A stretch of DNA of 64,000 nucleotides from Streptomyces sp. F63 (GTDB lineage Bacteria > Actinomycetota > Actinomycetes > Streptomycetales > Streptomycetaceae), in the NCBI RefSeq assembly GCF_018070345.1, contig NZ_JAGPXX010000001.1:248001-312000 (forward strand), written 5' to 3'. Shown here in pieces: positions 31,763 through 42,197 of this stretch (positions are counted from its first letter, which is position 1; the number at the start of each line of letters is the position of its first letter). A program made the position numbers and the translations under genes. Under the pieces are notes generated by a model. The model did not search any database, was not told where the DNA came from, and worked only from the letters and a program-made list of their open reading frames with translations.

Positions 31763-32077
31763 ATGATGACGTCAGTCGACACTGAACTGATCCGGGTGCT
31801 GGCGGACCCGCTCAGACTGAGGATCGTGACGCTGCTCGCGAACGAGACCCTCTGCACCACGCACCTGGTCGAGGAGACCGGCGCCCGCCAGACGAATCTC
31901 TCCAACCATCTGCGCGTGCTCCGCGAGGCCGGAGTCGTCGAGACCGAGCCCTGCGGCCGCTACACGTACTACCGGCTGCGGCCCGACGTCATCGAAGCCC
32001 TGGCCGTCTCCTTCGCCGAGCTGGCCCGCACCGCCCGCGCCTCCCAGGCCACCGACACGAAGAGGTCCTGCCCGTGA
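31763..32077 (+). CDS. arsR: ArsR family metalloregulator
   Basis: The 104-residue protein is a winged-helix ArsR/SmtB repressor (LADPLRLRIVTLLANETLC, recognition helix QTNLSNHLRVLREAGVV, wing CGRYTYYRL). The canonical ELCVCDL arsenic site is absent. The cysteines are C31 (ETLCTTH), C64 (EPCGRYTYY) and C103 in the tail SCP, so arsenite must be sensed by a different cysteine set, as in other actinobacterial ArsR proteins. The first ATG at 31763 is directly followed by a second ATG, and either may be used. The stop overlaps the acr3 start (GTGA), so arsR is the first gene of arsR-acr3-DUF2180. Confidence 0.93.
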   Translation: MMTSVDTELIRVLADPLRLRIVTLLANETLCTTHLVEETGARQTNLSNHLRVLREAGVVETEPCGRYTYYRLRPDVIEALAVSFAELARTARASQATDTKRSCP

Positions 32078-33198
32078 CCCGCACCGACCCGCCTCTCGCC
32101 CCGACCGCGGAGGGGCCGGGCTCCTCCGTCGCCGCGAGGCTGTCCACCCTCGACCGCTTCCTCGCGGTGTGGATCCTGATCGCCATGGCCGCCGGCCTGG
32201 GCCTGGGCCGCCTGGTCCCCGGGATGAACGACGCCCTGGCCTCGGTGGAGGTCGGCGGTATCTCGCTGCCCATCGCGCTCGGGCTCCTGGTCATGATGTA
32301 CCCGGTCCTGGCCAAGGTCCGCTACGACAAGCTGGACGCCGTCACCGGCGACAAGCGGCTGATGGTCTCCTCACTGGTGATCAACTGGCTCGTCGGCCCG
32401 GCCGTGATGTTCGCCCTCGCCTGGATCTTCCTGCCCGACCTGCCCGAGTACCGCACCGGGCTGATCATCGTCGGCCTGGCCCGCTGCATCGCCATGGTCA
32501 TCATCTGGAACGACCTGGCCTGCGGCGACCGCGAGGCCGGAGCCGTCCTCGTCGCCCTCAACTCCGTCTTCCAGGTCCTCGCCTTCGGCCTCCTCGGCTG
32601 GTTCTACCTGGACCTGCTCCCCGGCTGGCTCGGCCTCGGCGACGGCAGCCGCCTCGACATCTCGATGGGGGAGATCGCGCTCAACGTCGCCATCTTCCTG
32701 GGCATCCCGCTGCTGGCGGGCTTCCTCACCCGCCGCATCGGCGAGCGCCGCATGGGCCGTGAGTCCTACGAGACCAAGGTGCTGCCGAGGATCGGCCCCT
32801 GGGCCCTCTACGGCCTGCTCTTCACCATCGTGGTCCTCTTCGCCCTGCAGGGGAAGACGATCACCTCCCAGCCGCTGGACGTGGCCCGCATCGCCCTCCC
32901 CCTGCTCGTCTACTTCGCGGTGATGTGGTTCGGCAGCTTCGCCCTCGGCAAGGGCATCGGCCTGCCCTACGCGCGCTCCGCGACCCTGGCCTTCACGGCC
33001 GCCGGGAACAACTTCGAGCTCGCCATCGCTGTCGCCATCGCGACCTTCGGCGTCACCTCCGGCCAGGCGCTCTCGGGTGTCGTCGGCCCCCTGATCGAGG
33101 TTCCCGTTCTCATCGGCCTCGTCTACGTATCGCTGGCCTGGCGCGACCGGTTCGGAACCCCCGCGCCGGCCGCCGGCCCGGAAGGAAGACTGTCATGA
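32074..33198 (+). CDS. acr3: ACR3 family arsenite efflux permease
   Basis: The 374-residue polytopic membrane protein exports arsenite. It has about ten helices and the ACR3 signature cysteine region (GLARCIAMVIIWNDLACGD, about residues 137-155), plus NNFELAIAVAIATFG in the conserved helix near residue 315. The GTG start overlaps the arsR stop, and the stop overlaps the DUF2180 start (ATGA). Co-transcription with arsR gives arsenite-inducible expression. No arsA ATPase is present, consistent with a proton-motive-force-driven ACR3. Confidence 0.95.
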   Translation: MTRTDPPLAPTAEGPGSSVAARLSTLDRFLAVWILIAMAAGLGLGRLVPGMNDALASVEVGGISLPIALGLLVMMYPVLAKVRYDKLDAVTGDKRLMVSSLVINWLVGPAVMFALAWIFLPDLPEYRTGLIIVGLARCIAMVIIWNDLACGDREAGAVLVALNSVFQVLAFGLLGWFYLDLLPGWLGLGDGSRLDISMGEIALNVAIFLGIPLLAGFLTRRIGERRMGRESYETKVLPRIGPWALYGLLFTIVVLFALQGKTITSQPLDVARIALPLLVYFAVMWFGSFALGKGIGLPYARSATLAFTAAGNNFELAIAVAIATFGVTSGQALSGVVGPLIEVPVLIGLVYVSLAWRDRFGTPAPAAGPEGRLS

Positions 33199-33422
33199 AC
33201 TGCCTCACCTGCGCCCTGCACGGAGACACCGCCCCGGCCACCGGCGTCTGCGCCACCTGCGGCACCGGAGTCTGCCGGGAGCACACCCGGATCGGGCTCC
33301 GCACCGTCCGCCGCGGCCCGGTCATCGGCCCCGCGCTGTACGGCACCGAGCGCCGGCTGCTCTGCCCCGAGTGCGCAACGGCGGACGCCGAAGCCCCGGT
33401 GACCGTCACGACCGCCGCGTGA
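33195..33422 (+). CDS. Small zinc-ribbon protein, DUF2180 family
   Basis: This 75-residue protein has paired cysteines and histidines: MNCLTCALHGD, GVCATCGTGVCREHT and LLCPECA, a layout that would bind one or two zinc or thiophilic metal ions. It matches the DUF2180 family. The ATG overlaps the acr3 stop, which makes it the third gene of the arsR operon and suggests a role in arsenic or metal handling. No function is established. Confidence 0.85.
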   Translation: MNCLTCALHGDTAPATGVCATCGTGVCREHTRIGLRTVRRGPVIGPALYGTERRLLCPECATADAEAPVTVTTAA

Positions 33423-33444
33423 CGCACGGGGGGCCGGCACGGCA

Positions 33445-33481
33445 GCGGCCGGCGGCGGGCCCCCGGCCCGCCGCCGGCCGC
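33445..33481. terminator. Terminator hairpin after the arsR operon
   Basis: A perfect 16-bp GC stem (GCGGCCGGCGGCGGGC and complement) with a 5-base loop lies between the convergent DUF2180 and SHOCT genes. Confidence 0.8.
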
Positions 33482-33514
33482 GGCGGTTCCCGCACGGCCG
33501 GGACACCCGGCCGG

Positions 33515-33778
33515 TCAGCTCCGGGGCGGTCCCGCGGAGTGGAGGGTGTCCAGACGCCGCCGGTACTCCTCGTCGTCGATCTCGCCGCGCGCGAAGCGTT
33601 CGGCGAGCACCTGCTCCGCTGAGGGGGGCACGGGCCGCTGCGGCTGCTCCGAGCGGTTCCCCAGGGACCGGAAGAGCATCACCGCGCCCGTGATGATCAA
33701 CCCCCAGAACAGGATCATCCCCACGGACATGGCGAACCAGCCCCACCCGCCGACATCGTGGTCGTACCAGAACATCAT
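33515..33778 (-). CDS. SHOCT domain small membrane protein
   Basis: The 87-residue protein has one membrane helix (about 13-37, WFAMSVGMILFWGLIITGA) and a C-terminal SHOCT motif (AEQVLAERFARGEIDDEEYRRRLDTL), a short oligomerisation-like domain given here only by position 54-79. Such proteins are common in actinobacteria and their role is unknown. It lies downstream of the ribonuclease J gene on the same strand, separated by 220 bp and a hairpin. Confidence 0.85.
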   Translation of the reverse strand: MMFWYDHDVGGWGWFAMSVGMILFWGLIITGAVMLFRSLGNRSEQPQRPVPPSAEQVLAERFARGEIDDEEYRRRLDTLHSAGPPRS

Positions 33779-33969
33779 GATCCATCACGCCTCTCGGACC
33801 TTCGGCCACGGGCCCGCCGGCCTCGCCGTCCGCGCCCCTCACCCTCCAGGCTGCCTCCTCCTCCGGCCGCCTGCATGGGCCGGTGGGGCCGCGCCTCCGG
33901 GACCAGGTACCCCACCACGCGGGGGTGATTCCGTCCCGTACCGCCGCAAAGGGCCCCGAGGGGGGAACC

Positions 33970-33995
33970 GGCCGGCCCGCCTCGGGCGGCCGGCC
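33970..33995 (-). terminator. Hairpin directly after the ribonuclease J gene
   Basis: Two GGCCGGCC blocks, self-complementary and ten bases apart, lie immediately after the stop codon and are followed in the transcription direction by a run of C and G. A terminator is likely. Confidence 0.5.
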
Positions 33996-33999
33996 CCGT

Positions 34000-35685
<1,686 letters not shown>

Positions 35686-36047
35686 TGTCCGGACGCTACC
35701 GGAGAGTCCCGGAGTCGGCTCCCCGCCCCCACCGCGCGGACGCCCCGGCACCGCCCGATCGGGTAGGCCCGGGACGCGCGGCGGCCGGGACGGCCGGGGA
35801 GGCGGCACCGCGGCAGGCCGGTCCGGGCCCCGGACGGTATCCGTCCGGGCTCTCCGCGGAAACGCGGCCGCCGCACCTGCCGGGACGGCAACGCCCCTGC
35901 CGGGAAAGCGGGTCCGGCCGGGCCGCCCGAGAGACGCAGTCGTGAGCGGCTCCGCACCGGCGAGGGCTCCCGAGGCGCCATGACGCCGGCCGTGTGGCGC
36001 CGGGCCGGGCCGGCGCCCGCGGATGCCCCGGCCGCTCCGCCAAGCCG
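35686..36047. other. Intergenic region upstream of ribonuclease J
   Basis: This 362-bp stretch between the ribonuclease J start and the merR stop (both minus strand) should hold the rnj promoter. I see no convincing gene, hairpin or operator in it; the open frames lack codon bias or homology. Confidence 0.5.
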
Positions 36048-36449
36048 TCAGCCGTGCGCCTCGAGCCGCCGGCGGAGCGTGGCGGCGAAGTCCTCGGCGG
36101 CCATCAAATGGGCCCGCAGGGTCTCGCAGCGGGCATCGGCCACCTCGCGATAGGCGTTCAGCCGCTCGCGCAGCCGCTCCCGCTCTCCGTCCGCCGGCGG
36201 ATCACCGGCGCCCGAGAGGCGGTCGGTGATCTCCAGCAGATCCCGCATCTCCTCCAGGGAGAAGTCCAGCGGCTTCATCCGGCGGACGACCATGAGGCGT
36301 TCGGCATCGGCAGCGGTGTAGAGGCGGAAGCCGCCCTTGCTGCGGGCGGAGGGACTGACCAGACCGACGTCTTCGTAGTGGCGGATCGTGCGGAGGGACA
36401 ACCCGGTCCGCTCGGCCACCTCACCGATCTGCATCTGCCGCTCCGCCAT
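36048..36449 (-). CDS. MerR family regulator
   Basis: The 133-residue protein has the MerR N-terminal winged helix (MQIGEVAERTGLSLRTIRHY, then EDVGLVSPSARSKGGFRLY) and a C-terminal coiled coil for dimerisation. The effector part is short and has no metal-binding cysteine pattern; the only cysteine is in DARCETLRAHL. I chose the ATG at 36449 (MAERQMQIG). It is divergent from the SulP transporter, and an inverted repeat of the MerR type lies between, so it probably controls the transporter and itself. The signal is unknown. Confidence 0.9.
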   Translation of the reverse strand: MAERQMQIGEVAERTGLSLRTIRHYEDVGLVSPSARSKGGFRLYTAADAERLMVVRRMKPLDFSLEEMRDLLEITDRLSGAGDPPADGERERLRERLNAYREVADARCETLRAHLMAAEDFAATLRRRLEAHG

Positions 36450-36846
36450 CGCCGCGCCTGCTCCCTCTGCCGTCTCGCCGCTTCGGACGTTGGCATCAAT
36501 CCAGCCCACGTGTCCGGAATCACATGATCCGAGCGCTTGTTTGCCTGCACTTCACAGCCCTGACGCACACCCTGCCCTCACGTCAGGGTAGGGTTTCCCC
36601 GCGGCCGCCCGCGCTGTACGGCTGCGACCGGTCGGCCCCGCCGGACCGTGGCCCCGACCGGGCGCCGCCGGCACCCGCGGACTTCCGGGCCATGATGCCC
36701 GACCGGCGGCCACGACGGCCGCCACCCCCTGTGCCGGCAGGGCCCCCTCGACGAGGCCGGCCCGCCGGGATTCCGCACCGGGTGCGGAGCAGAGTACGCG
36801 TGGGCATCCAGCGGTTGGAGTCCTGCGCCCGAACAGAAACGGTTGC
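36450..36846. other. Divergent merR-sulP regulatory region
   Basis: The 397-bp interval holds the inverted repeat at 36569-36589 and a locally less GC-rich stretch around 36515-36560. No further gene is supported; short frames lack a ribosome binding site and family resemblance. Confidence 0.5.
36569..36589. promoter_or_regulatory. Probable MerR-type operator
   Basis: ACCCTG-N9-CAGGGT, with further symmetry from TCACGT inside the spacer, matches the CCTGACGT-like operators of MerR regulators. It is about 120 bp upstream of merR and 258 bp upstream of the SulP gene. Confidence 0.55.
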
Positions 36847-38349
36847 ATGTCCCTCTCGCTTTCCGCGGTGCCCAAGCTTCGCTTGTCCCGGCCCGACTGG
36901 CTCGCCTCCCCGAAGGTGTTCCGCACCGAGGTGCTGGCCGGCCTCGTGGTCGCCCTGGCCCTGATCCCGGAGGCCATCTCCTTCTCGATCATCGCCGGGG
37001 TCGACCCCGCCATCGGCCTGTTCGCCTCCTTCACCATGGCCGTGGTGATCTCCGTCGTGGGCGGCCGCAAGGCCATGATCTCGGCAGCGACCGGTGCGAT
37101 CGCCCTGGTCATCGCCCCGCTCAACCACGAGTACGGCCTGGGTCACCTGATCGCCGCGGTGATCCTCGGCGGTCTCGTGCAGATCGCCCTCGGCGCGGTC
37201 GGCGTGGCCAAGCTGATGCGCTTCGTCCCGCGCTCGGTGATGGTCGGCTTCGTCAACGCCCTTGCGATCCTGATCTTCCTGGCCCAGGTCCCGGAACTGC
37301 GGAACGTGCCCTGGGTCGTCTACCCACTGGTCGCCGGCGGCCTGGCGCTGATGGTGCTCTTCCCACGCCTGACGAAGGCCGTTCCGGCCCCGCTGGTCTC
37401 CATCGTCATCCTCACGCTGATCACCGTCGGCGCCGGTCTCGCCGTTCCGACGGTCGGCGGCAAGGGCGAGCTGCCCTCCTCGCTGCCGGTGCCGGGCCTG
37501 CCCGAGGTGCCGCTGACTCTGGAGACGCTCACCGTCATCGCCCCCTACTCCCTCGCCTTCGCGCTGGTCGGGCTGATGGAGTCGCTGATGACCGCCAAGC
37601 TGGTCGACGACATCACCGACACCCACTCCAACAAGACGCGGGAGTCCATCGGCCAGGGCATCGCCAACGTGGTCACCGGCTTCTTCGGCGGCATGGGCGG
37701 CTGCGCCATGATCGGCCAGACGATGATCAACGTGAAGACCTCCGGGGCCCGCACCCGGCTCTCCACCTTCCTGGCCGGTATGTTCCTGCTGATCCTGGTC
37801 GTGGTCTTCGGGCCCGTCGTTTCCGATGTCCCGATGGCCGCCCTGGTCGCCGTGATGATTCTCGTCTCGGCCGCCACCTTCGACTGGCACTCCGTCCAGC
37901 CCGGGACGCTGCGGCGGATGCCACTGGGCGAGACGGTCGTGATGGCCGTGACCGTCGCCGTGGTCGTCGCCACCCACAACCTGGCCATCGGCGTCGTCGT
38001 GGGCTGCGTCACGGCCATGGTGATCTTCGCCAAGCGCGTCGCCCACCTCGCCGAGGTCTCCGGCGTGGTCGACCCGGACGGCAACCAGGTGGTCTACGCG
38101 GTCACCGGCGAGCTCTTCTTCGCCTCCTCCAACGACCTCGTCCACCAGTTCGCCTACAAGGACGACCCGGACGACGTCGTCATCGATCTCACCGACGCCC
38201 ACATCTGGGACGCCTCCTCCGTCGCCGCCCTGGACGCCATCGAGACCAAGTACGCCCAGCGCGGCAAGAAGGTCACCATCATCGGCCTCAACAAGCCGAG
38301 CGCCGACATGCACAGCAAGCTCGCCGGCCGGCTCACCGCCGGCCACTGA
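36847..38349 (+). CDS. SulP family anion transporter with STAS domain
   Basis: The 500-residue protein is an SLC26/SulP transporter. It has the family start VLAGLVVALALIPEAISFSI and about 12-14 membrane helices with the region GFFGGMGGCAMIGQTMINVK, followed by a C-terminal cytoplasmic STAS domain (from about residue 410, DDVVIDLTDAHIWDASSVAAL). Members move sulfate, bicarbonate or other anions. The compact size and the lack of sulfur-assimilation neighbours leave the substrate open. It is divergent from the MerR regulator and probably controlled by it. The ATG at 36847 is the only plausible start. Confidence 0.92.
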   Translation: MSLSLSAVPKLRLSRPDWLASPKVFRTEVLAGLVVALALIPEAISFSIIAGVDPAIGLFASFTMAVVISVVGGRKAMISAATGAIALVIAPLNHEYGLGHLIAAVILGGLVQIALGAVGVAKLMRFVPRSVMVGFVNALAILIFLAQVPELRNVPWVVYPLVAGGLALMVLFPRLTKAVPAPLVSIVILTLITVGAGLAVPTVGGKGELPSSLPVPGLPEVPLTLETLTVIAPYSLAFALVGLMESLMTAKLVDDITDTHSNKTRESIGQGIANVVTGFFGGMGGCAMIGQTMINVKTSGARTRLSTFLAGMFLLILVVVFGPVVSDVPMAALVAVMILVSAATFDWHSVQPGTLRRMPLGETVVMAVTVAVVVATHNLAIGVVVGCVTAMVIFAKRVAHLAEVSGVVDPDGNQVVYAVTGELFFASSNDLVHQFAYKDDPDDVVIDLTDAHIWDASSVAALDAIETKYAQRGKKVTIIGLNKPSADMHSKLAGRLTAGH

Positions 38350-38536
38350 GCCACTGACGCGCCCGTCCCCGTCCCGCCGCGGCGCTGACCGCGGTCCTCG
38401 CCCGGGAACCAGCGGTGGTGGGCCGCGCGGCCCCTTGACCGCGGTGGCCCGCACGGTCCGGTGGGCAGCTCACTGTGGGCCGGTCACCCCGCCGCCGCGA
38501 TCGTGACCAGGGCGGACGCCCGAGCGGGGACGCACA

Positions 38537-38563
38537 GGGGCGGGCGGCGCGGCCGCCCGCCCC
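38537..38563. terminator. Terminator hairpin between the SulP and MFS genes
   Basis: A perfect 12-bp stem (GGGGCGGGCGGC with GCCGCCCGCCCC, loop GCG) lies between these convergent genes. Confidence 0.8.
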
Positions 38564-38582
38564 CAGGTGCGCGGACGGCGGT

Positions 38583-39899
38583 TCAGGCCGTCGCGGGCCG
38601 GGGCCGCGCCCGCGGCACGGACCGGGCCAGACGGCCGGTGCGGTGCAGCCCGTAGAGGGCTCCGGAGCAGGCCAGTCCCAGGACGAGCAGCGCCGTCCAC
38701 GGCAGCGCGGACACCCCCGCCGCCCGGGCGGCGTCCAGCGCGGCACCGATGAGGAGATTCCCCAGCGTGATGCCGACACCGCAGATGGTGTTGAACAGCC
38801 CGTAGTGCGTGGCGACGAGGCGGTCACCGGACAGCCTGACGATGGTGTCCATCTCGAACGGGTAGGCGATCATCGTGCCGAGGGCCAGCAGCAGCGCGGC
38901 CAGGGTCGGTGGCACCGCGGCCAGCAGCCACAACGCCGCACCGCCCGCCGGCACGGGAACGGCCGTGCCGGCCAGCAGCGGCGTGAAGGCGGCGCCCATG
39001 ACGAGCAGTCCCAGGGTGAGAGCGCGGCCCGGTTCCATCCGGGCCCTGCACCAGGTGGTCACCCTCGTCTGGAAGAGGATCGTGCTCAGCCCGGAGACGG
39101 CGAAGAGCAGCGCCACCGCAGCCGTGCCGGAGTTCCCGTCGCCGCCGAGGCGGCGGATCTCCATCGGCAGCGCGAGGTAGACCTGGAACTGCAGGACGTA
39201 GAAGCCGATCATCGCCCCGGAGAACAGCAGGAACGGCCGGTTGGCCACCACGCCGCGCCACTGGGACAGGACGCTCTCCCGCCGCTTCCCCGCCGCCTCG
39301 GTCTCCGTGCCGCCGGAGTCCCCGGCCCGGCGCGCGGGCAGGCCGCGGATCTGCACGATGCTCAGTACGGCGAAGATCCCTGCCGACACCAGGCAGGTGA
39401 CGCGGAAGTCCACCCCGGTCAGGACCATCCCCACCAGTGGGCCGAGCAGAATGCCGGCCTGGTAGTAGACGTTGAACAGCGCGAACGCCTCCACACGGCG
39501 TTCTCCCGCGTCGGCGGCGAGGTAGGCCCGGACCGCCGGATTGAACAGCGCGCCCGCCAGCCCGGTGGCCGCCGAGGCGGCCAGCAGTGCCGGGAGCGAG
39601 TCGACCAGCCCCAGCATCGCGAACCCGGCCGTGCGCAGCACGCAGCCGGCGACGATCAGCGGTTTGCAGCCGAGCCGGTCGGCCAGCGTCCCGCCGACCA
39701 GGAACATGCCCTGCTGGCTGAAGTTCCGTACGCCCAGGACGAGTCCGACGATCCACCCGGCCAGCCCGAGCGTGCCGGAGAGATGCCCGGCCAGGTACGG
39801 CATCAGCATGTAGAAGCCGAGGTTGATGGTGAACTGGTTCACCATCAGCAACTGGACGCTGCGCTTGTACGACCGCGTCTGCCTGAAGACCGTCTTCAC
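38583..39899 (-). CDS. MFS transporter coupled to the cysteine-synthase-like gene
   Basis: The 438-residue membrane protein has the 12-helix major facilitator layout. The first helix region is [20 protein letters not shown], the loop 2-3 signature [17 protein letters not shown], and a central cytoplasmic loop near residue 200 is rich in Gly, Thr and Glu. Such proteins are usually exporters of small molecules. The GTG start overlaps the stop of the cysteine-synthase-like gene (GTGA), so the two are translated together and the transporter probably exports the enzyme's product or a related amino acid. The substrate is not identifiable. Confidence 0.9.
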   Translation of the reverse strand: MKTVFRQTRSYKRSVQLLMVNQFTINLGFYMLMPYLAGHLSGTLGLAGWIVGLVLGVRNFSQQGMFLVGGTLADRLGCKPLIVAGCVLRTAGFAMLGLVDSLPALLAASAATGLAGALFNPAVRAYLAADAGERRVEAFALFNVYYQAGILLGPLVGMVLTGVDFRVTCLVSAGIFAVLSIVQIRGLPARRAGDSGGTETEAAGKRRESVLSQWRGVVANRPFLLFSGAMIGFYVLQFQVYLALPMEIRRLGGDGNSGTAAVALLFAVSGLSTILFQTRVTTWCRARMEPGRALTLGLLVMGAAFTPLLAGTAVPVPAGGAALWLLAAVPPTLAALLLALGTMIAYPFEMDTIVRLSGDRLVATHYGLFNTICGVGITLGNLLIGAALDAARAAGVSALPWTALLVLGLACSGALYGLHRTGRLARSVPRARPRPATA

Positions 39900-41089
39900 C
39901 GGCCCGCCTCCCCGGTTCCGGACCCTGCGCCGGCCACGGCGCCGGCATCGGGTGCGCCGGTCCGGTCCGCGGCGGCCCGCGGTGCCTCCGCTTCCGCGTT
40001 CCGCGGTTCCCCGGCGCCGAGCGTGAGCGGGTCTGCCACGGTGGTGCACCGCGTCCAGTGGGTGACTTCTTTCTCGTTCAGCCGCCCGATCACCTCCGGT
40101 TCGGCGGCCGGCGGGTTCTCCAGGAGCCCGTGTGCGGCGCAGTAGTCGTCGTCGTAGACGGTTCCGAGGTAACGCTGCGGGCCGTCGGGGAAGACCGCCG
40201 CGATCCTCGTGTCCGCGGGCAGGGTGCGGGCCAGCCAGCCGGCGACCAGGGCGACCGCCCCCACGCTCCAACCGCCGGTGGCGTAGTGCGAGGCCGCGAG
40301 CCGCCGGCAGGCCCACACCGCCTCGGCGGGTGCCACCCAGTGCACCTCGGCGAAGCTCCCGTAGGCGACGTTGCGGGGGTAGATGCTGGAGCCCAGGCCG
40401 CGCATCAGACGGGGGCGGGCGGGCTGGCCGAAGATCGTCGAGCCGATGGTGTCGACGCCGACGAGCCGGATCCCCGGGAAGAGGTGCCGCAGCGTCCGGG
40501 ACACTCCGGCGGAGTGGCCTCCGGTGCCCACGCTGCACACCAGGACGTCGATATGGCCCAGTTGGGAGGCGAGTTCCAGCGCGAGCGGGGTGTAGGCGGT
40601 GGTGTTGTCCGGGTTGTTGTACTGGTCCGGGCACCAGGAACCGGGGTACCGCTCCATGAGCCGGGCGACCCGGTCGCGGCGGGCCTGCTGCCAGCCGCCG
40701 GTGGGGTGGGGCTCCGAGACGACGTTGACCTGGGCGCCGTAGGCGGTCAGCAGCCGGGTCATGGACGTTTCCAGCCCCGGGTCGGTGACCAGCGTGACCG
40801 GATGGCGGTGGACCATCCCGGCCAGGGCCAGCCCCAGGCCGAGGGTGCCGCTCGTGGATTCGATGATCCGGCCGCCGGGCCGCAGATCACCGCGGGCGCG
40901 GGCCCGTTCCACCATGTGCAGTGCGGGACGGTCCTTGATGCCGCCGGGGTTGAAGCCTTCGAGTTTCGCCCAGAAGCCGCGTCCCGCCGGAGCGAGCGGT
41001 TGGGACACGCGGAGCACAGGGGTGTTGCCGACCAGCCCGGGAAGGGCGGAGCCGGTGGGGGGTGTCGGATCGGTGGTCGGGGGGGTCAT
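39896..41089 (-). CDS. PLP-dependent cysteine synthase/CBS family enzyme
   Basis: The 397-residue protein is a fold-type II PLP enzyme of the cysteine synthase group. The PLP lysine lies in [14 protein letters not shown] (about residue 52), with the substrate loop [13 protein letters not shown] (in place of the usual TSGNTG) and the phosphate-binding [10 protein letters not shown]. It differs from housekeeping CysK by the ESTSGTLG loop and a C-terminal extension of about 70 Ala/Gly-rich residues. It may use another acceptor or make a non-protein amino acid such as diaminopropionate; this is inference. The ATG at 41089 is preceded by GCGGGAAG. A 16-bp repeat array lies 26 bp upstream. It is coupled to an MFS transporter. 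Confidence 0.88.
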   Translation of the reverse strand: MTPPTTDPTPPTGSALPGLVGNTPVLRVSQPLAPAGRGFWAKLEGFNPGGIKDRPALHMVERARARGDLRPGGRIIESTSGTLGLGLALAGMVHRHPVTLVTDPGLETSMTRLLTAYGAQVNVVSEPHPTGGWQQARRDRVARLMERYPGSWCPDQYNNPDNTTAYTPLALELASQLGHIDVLVCSVGTGGHSAGVSRTLRHLFPGIRLVGVDTIGSTIFGQPARPRLMRGLGSSIYPRNVAYGSFAEVHWVAPAEAVWACRRLAASHYATGGWSVGAVALVAGWLARTLPADTRIAAVFPDGPQRYLGTVYDDDYCAAHGLLENPPAAEPEVIGRLNEKEVTHWTRCTTVADPLTLGAGEPRNAEAEAPRAAADRTGAPDAGAVAGAGSGTGEAGR

Positions 41090-41114
41090 CTTCCCGCTCT
41101 CGGTCGATGGTGGG

Positions 41115-41178
41115 TACGTCGCTGATTCGGTACGTCGCTGATTCGGTACGCCGGGCACTCGGTACGCCGGGCACTCGC
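41115..41178. repeat. Four-unit 16-bp repeat array upstream of the cysteine-synthase-like gene
   Basis: Two copies of TACGTCGCTGATTCGG are followed by two copies of TACGCCGGGCACTCGG (last base changed). On the gene's strand this is a 10-mer GRCGTACCGA recurring every 16 bp, ending 26 bp before the ATG. The layout is like a multi-site operator. Confidence 0.8.
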
Positions 41179-41250
41179 TACGCCGCCTCCGCGGTCCGGG
41201 CGAGCCCGGGGGCCGGCCGACGGCACAGGGCAGCCGGGTCTCCCACGGCT

Positions 41251-41276
41251 GCCGGGCGGTCCGGGGTCCGCCCGGC
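41251..41276 (-). terminator. Hairpin downstream of the His-rich protein gene
   Basis: A 9-bp stem (GCCGGGCGG with CCGCCCGGC) and 8-base loop lies about 180 bp after the stop of the upstream gene and before the repeat array. It is a candidate terminator. Confidence 0.45.
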
Positions 41277-41456
41277 GCCGCGCGCCGCGTCCGGGACCCG
41301 GCCCGGCCGTTCGCCTCGGACCGGGCCACGGCGTCCGGTGCCGCGCACCGCACAGCGGAGGGCCGCCCGCGTACCGCGTGTACGCGGGCGCCCCGCAGCA
41401 CGCGGAGCGGTGTGGTGCCGGACGCCGCTGTCCCGGCGGGGAGGCCGGAGCGGCTC

Positions 41457-41951
41457 CTATACGCGCCACCGGCAGACGAGGCGGAGCGTGGACCGGCCGG
41501 AGAGCGGTCTCCGGATCCCCGGCGCGGCCGACCGCGGCACCGTACGGCCGGGCTCGGTCTCCTCGGACACCGCCGGCAGGTCAGCCGCGGTGTCCTCACC
41601 GGGAGACGGTGACAGCGGACGGTTCTGGAACACACCGGCGGGGGCCGGCGGGGAACAGGAATCGCCCGGGGGCGCCGGCTCGGCCGGTTCCGTCCCCGTG
41701 CGCCCGGCTTCCTGCGCACCGCGGTCGTGCGTGCCGTGATGATCCGGGGGATGGTGCGGGCTGTGGGTGTGGCCGAACACGGCGCCGGCCGCTGTGCCGT
41801 ATGCGTGGCCGGGGCCGTGCAGAAGCGCCGTGCAGTCGAAGGCGGTCAGCAGCAGCCCGCCCAGCACCAGCGAGAGAAGCCGGTACGGCCGGGGCGGAAC
41901 GGCGGGGACACGGGGTGAGGAGATCCGGGGGCTGCGGAAGCGGTTCGGCAC
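41457..41951 (-). CDS. Small membrane-anchored His-rich protein, unknown family
   Basis: The 164-residue protein starts at a GTG (41951) with GGAGGAC directly upstream. A hydrophobic segment (about 22-42, [19 protein letters not shown]) precedes a His-rich stretch with [16 protein letters not shown], which could bind Cu or Zn. The rest is Pro/Glu/Thr-rich and disordered, and the C-terminus LRLVCRWRV looks conserved-like and has a cysteine. It sits with a DUF6153 protein downstream of a heavy-metal P-type ATPase on the same strand, so a role in metal handling at the cell surface is plausible but inferred. I do not recognise the family. Confidence 0.7.
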   Translation of the reverse strand: MPNRFRSPRISSPRVPAVPPRPYRLLSLVLGGLLLTAFDCTALLHGPGHAYGTAAGAVFGHTHSPHHPPDHHGTHDRGAQEAGRTGTEPAEPAPPGDSCSPPAPAGVFQNRPLSPSPGEDTAADLPAVSEETEPGRTVPRSAAPGIRRPLSGRSTLRLVCRWRV

Positions 41952-41972
41952 GGGTCCTCCGCGGAGCGGCCG

Positions 41973-41996
41973 CCTTCCGGACACGCGTCCGGAAGG
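41973..41996. terminator. Hairpin between the DUF6153 gene and the His-rich gene
   Basis: A perfect 10-bp stem (CCTTCCGGAC with GTCCGGAAGG, loop ACGC) lies 22 bp before the downstream start. It may terminate the DUF6153 transcript or act in the leader of the next gene. Confidence 0.55.
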
Positions 41997-42197
41997 GGCG
42001 TACGGGCGATGGGGGCGGCTCGGGGTGCGACGCCACGGTGTGCCCACCCGCCCGGTCGAGGGAGGGTGGGAGCAGAGTCGACGAGAAACCGGGCGCCGGT
42101 GGCCGGAACGCGCGGACCCTGTGGCCGGGAATCGTCCGGGCCGCGGGATTGCGGCGAAGCAGGGCTGCGGCGTGACCGGCCGGCAGGACGCCGGATC

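Larger units (their letters stand above)
41090..41456. other. Intergenic region upstream of the cysteine-synthase-like gene
   Basis: The 367-bp interval holds the 16-bp repeat array (41115-41178) and a hairpin (41251-41276). No further gene is supported here; the open frames extending from 41089 upstream read through the repeats and lack family similarity. Confidence 0.5.
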
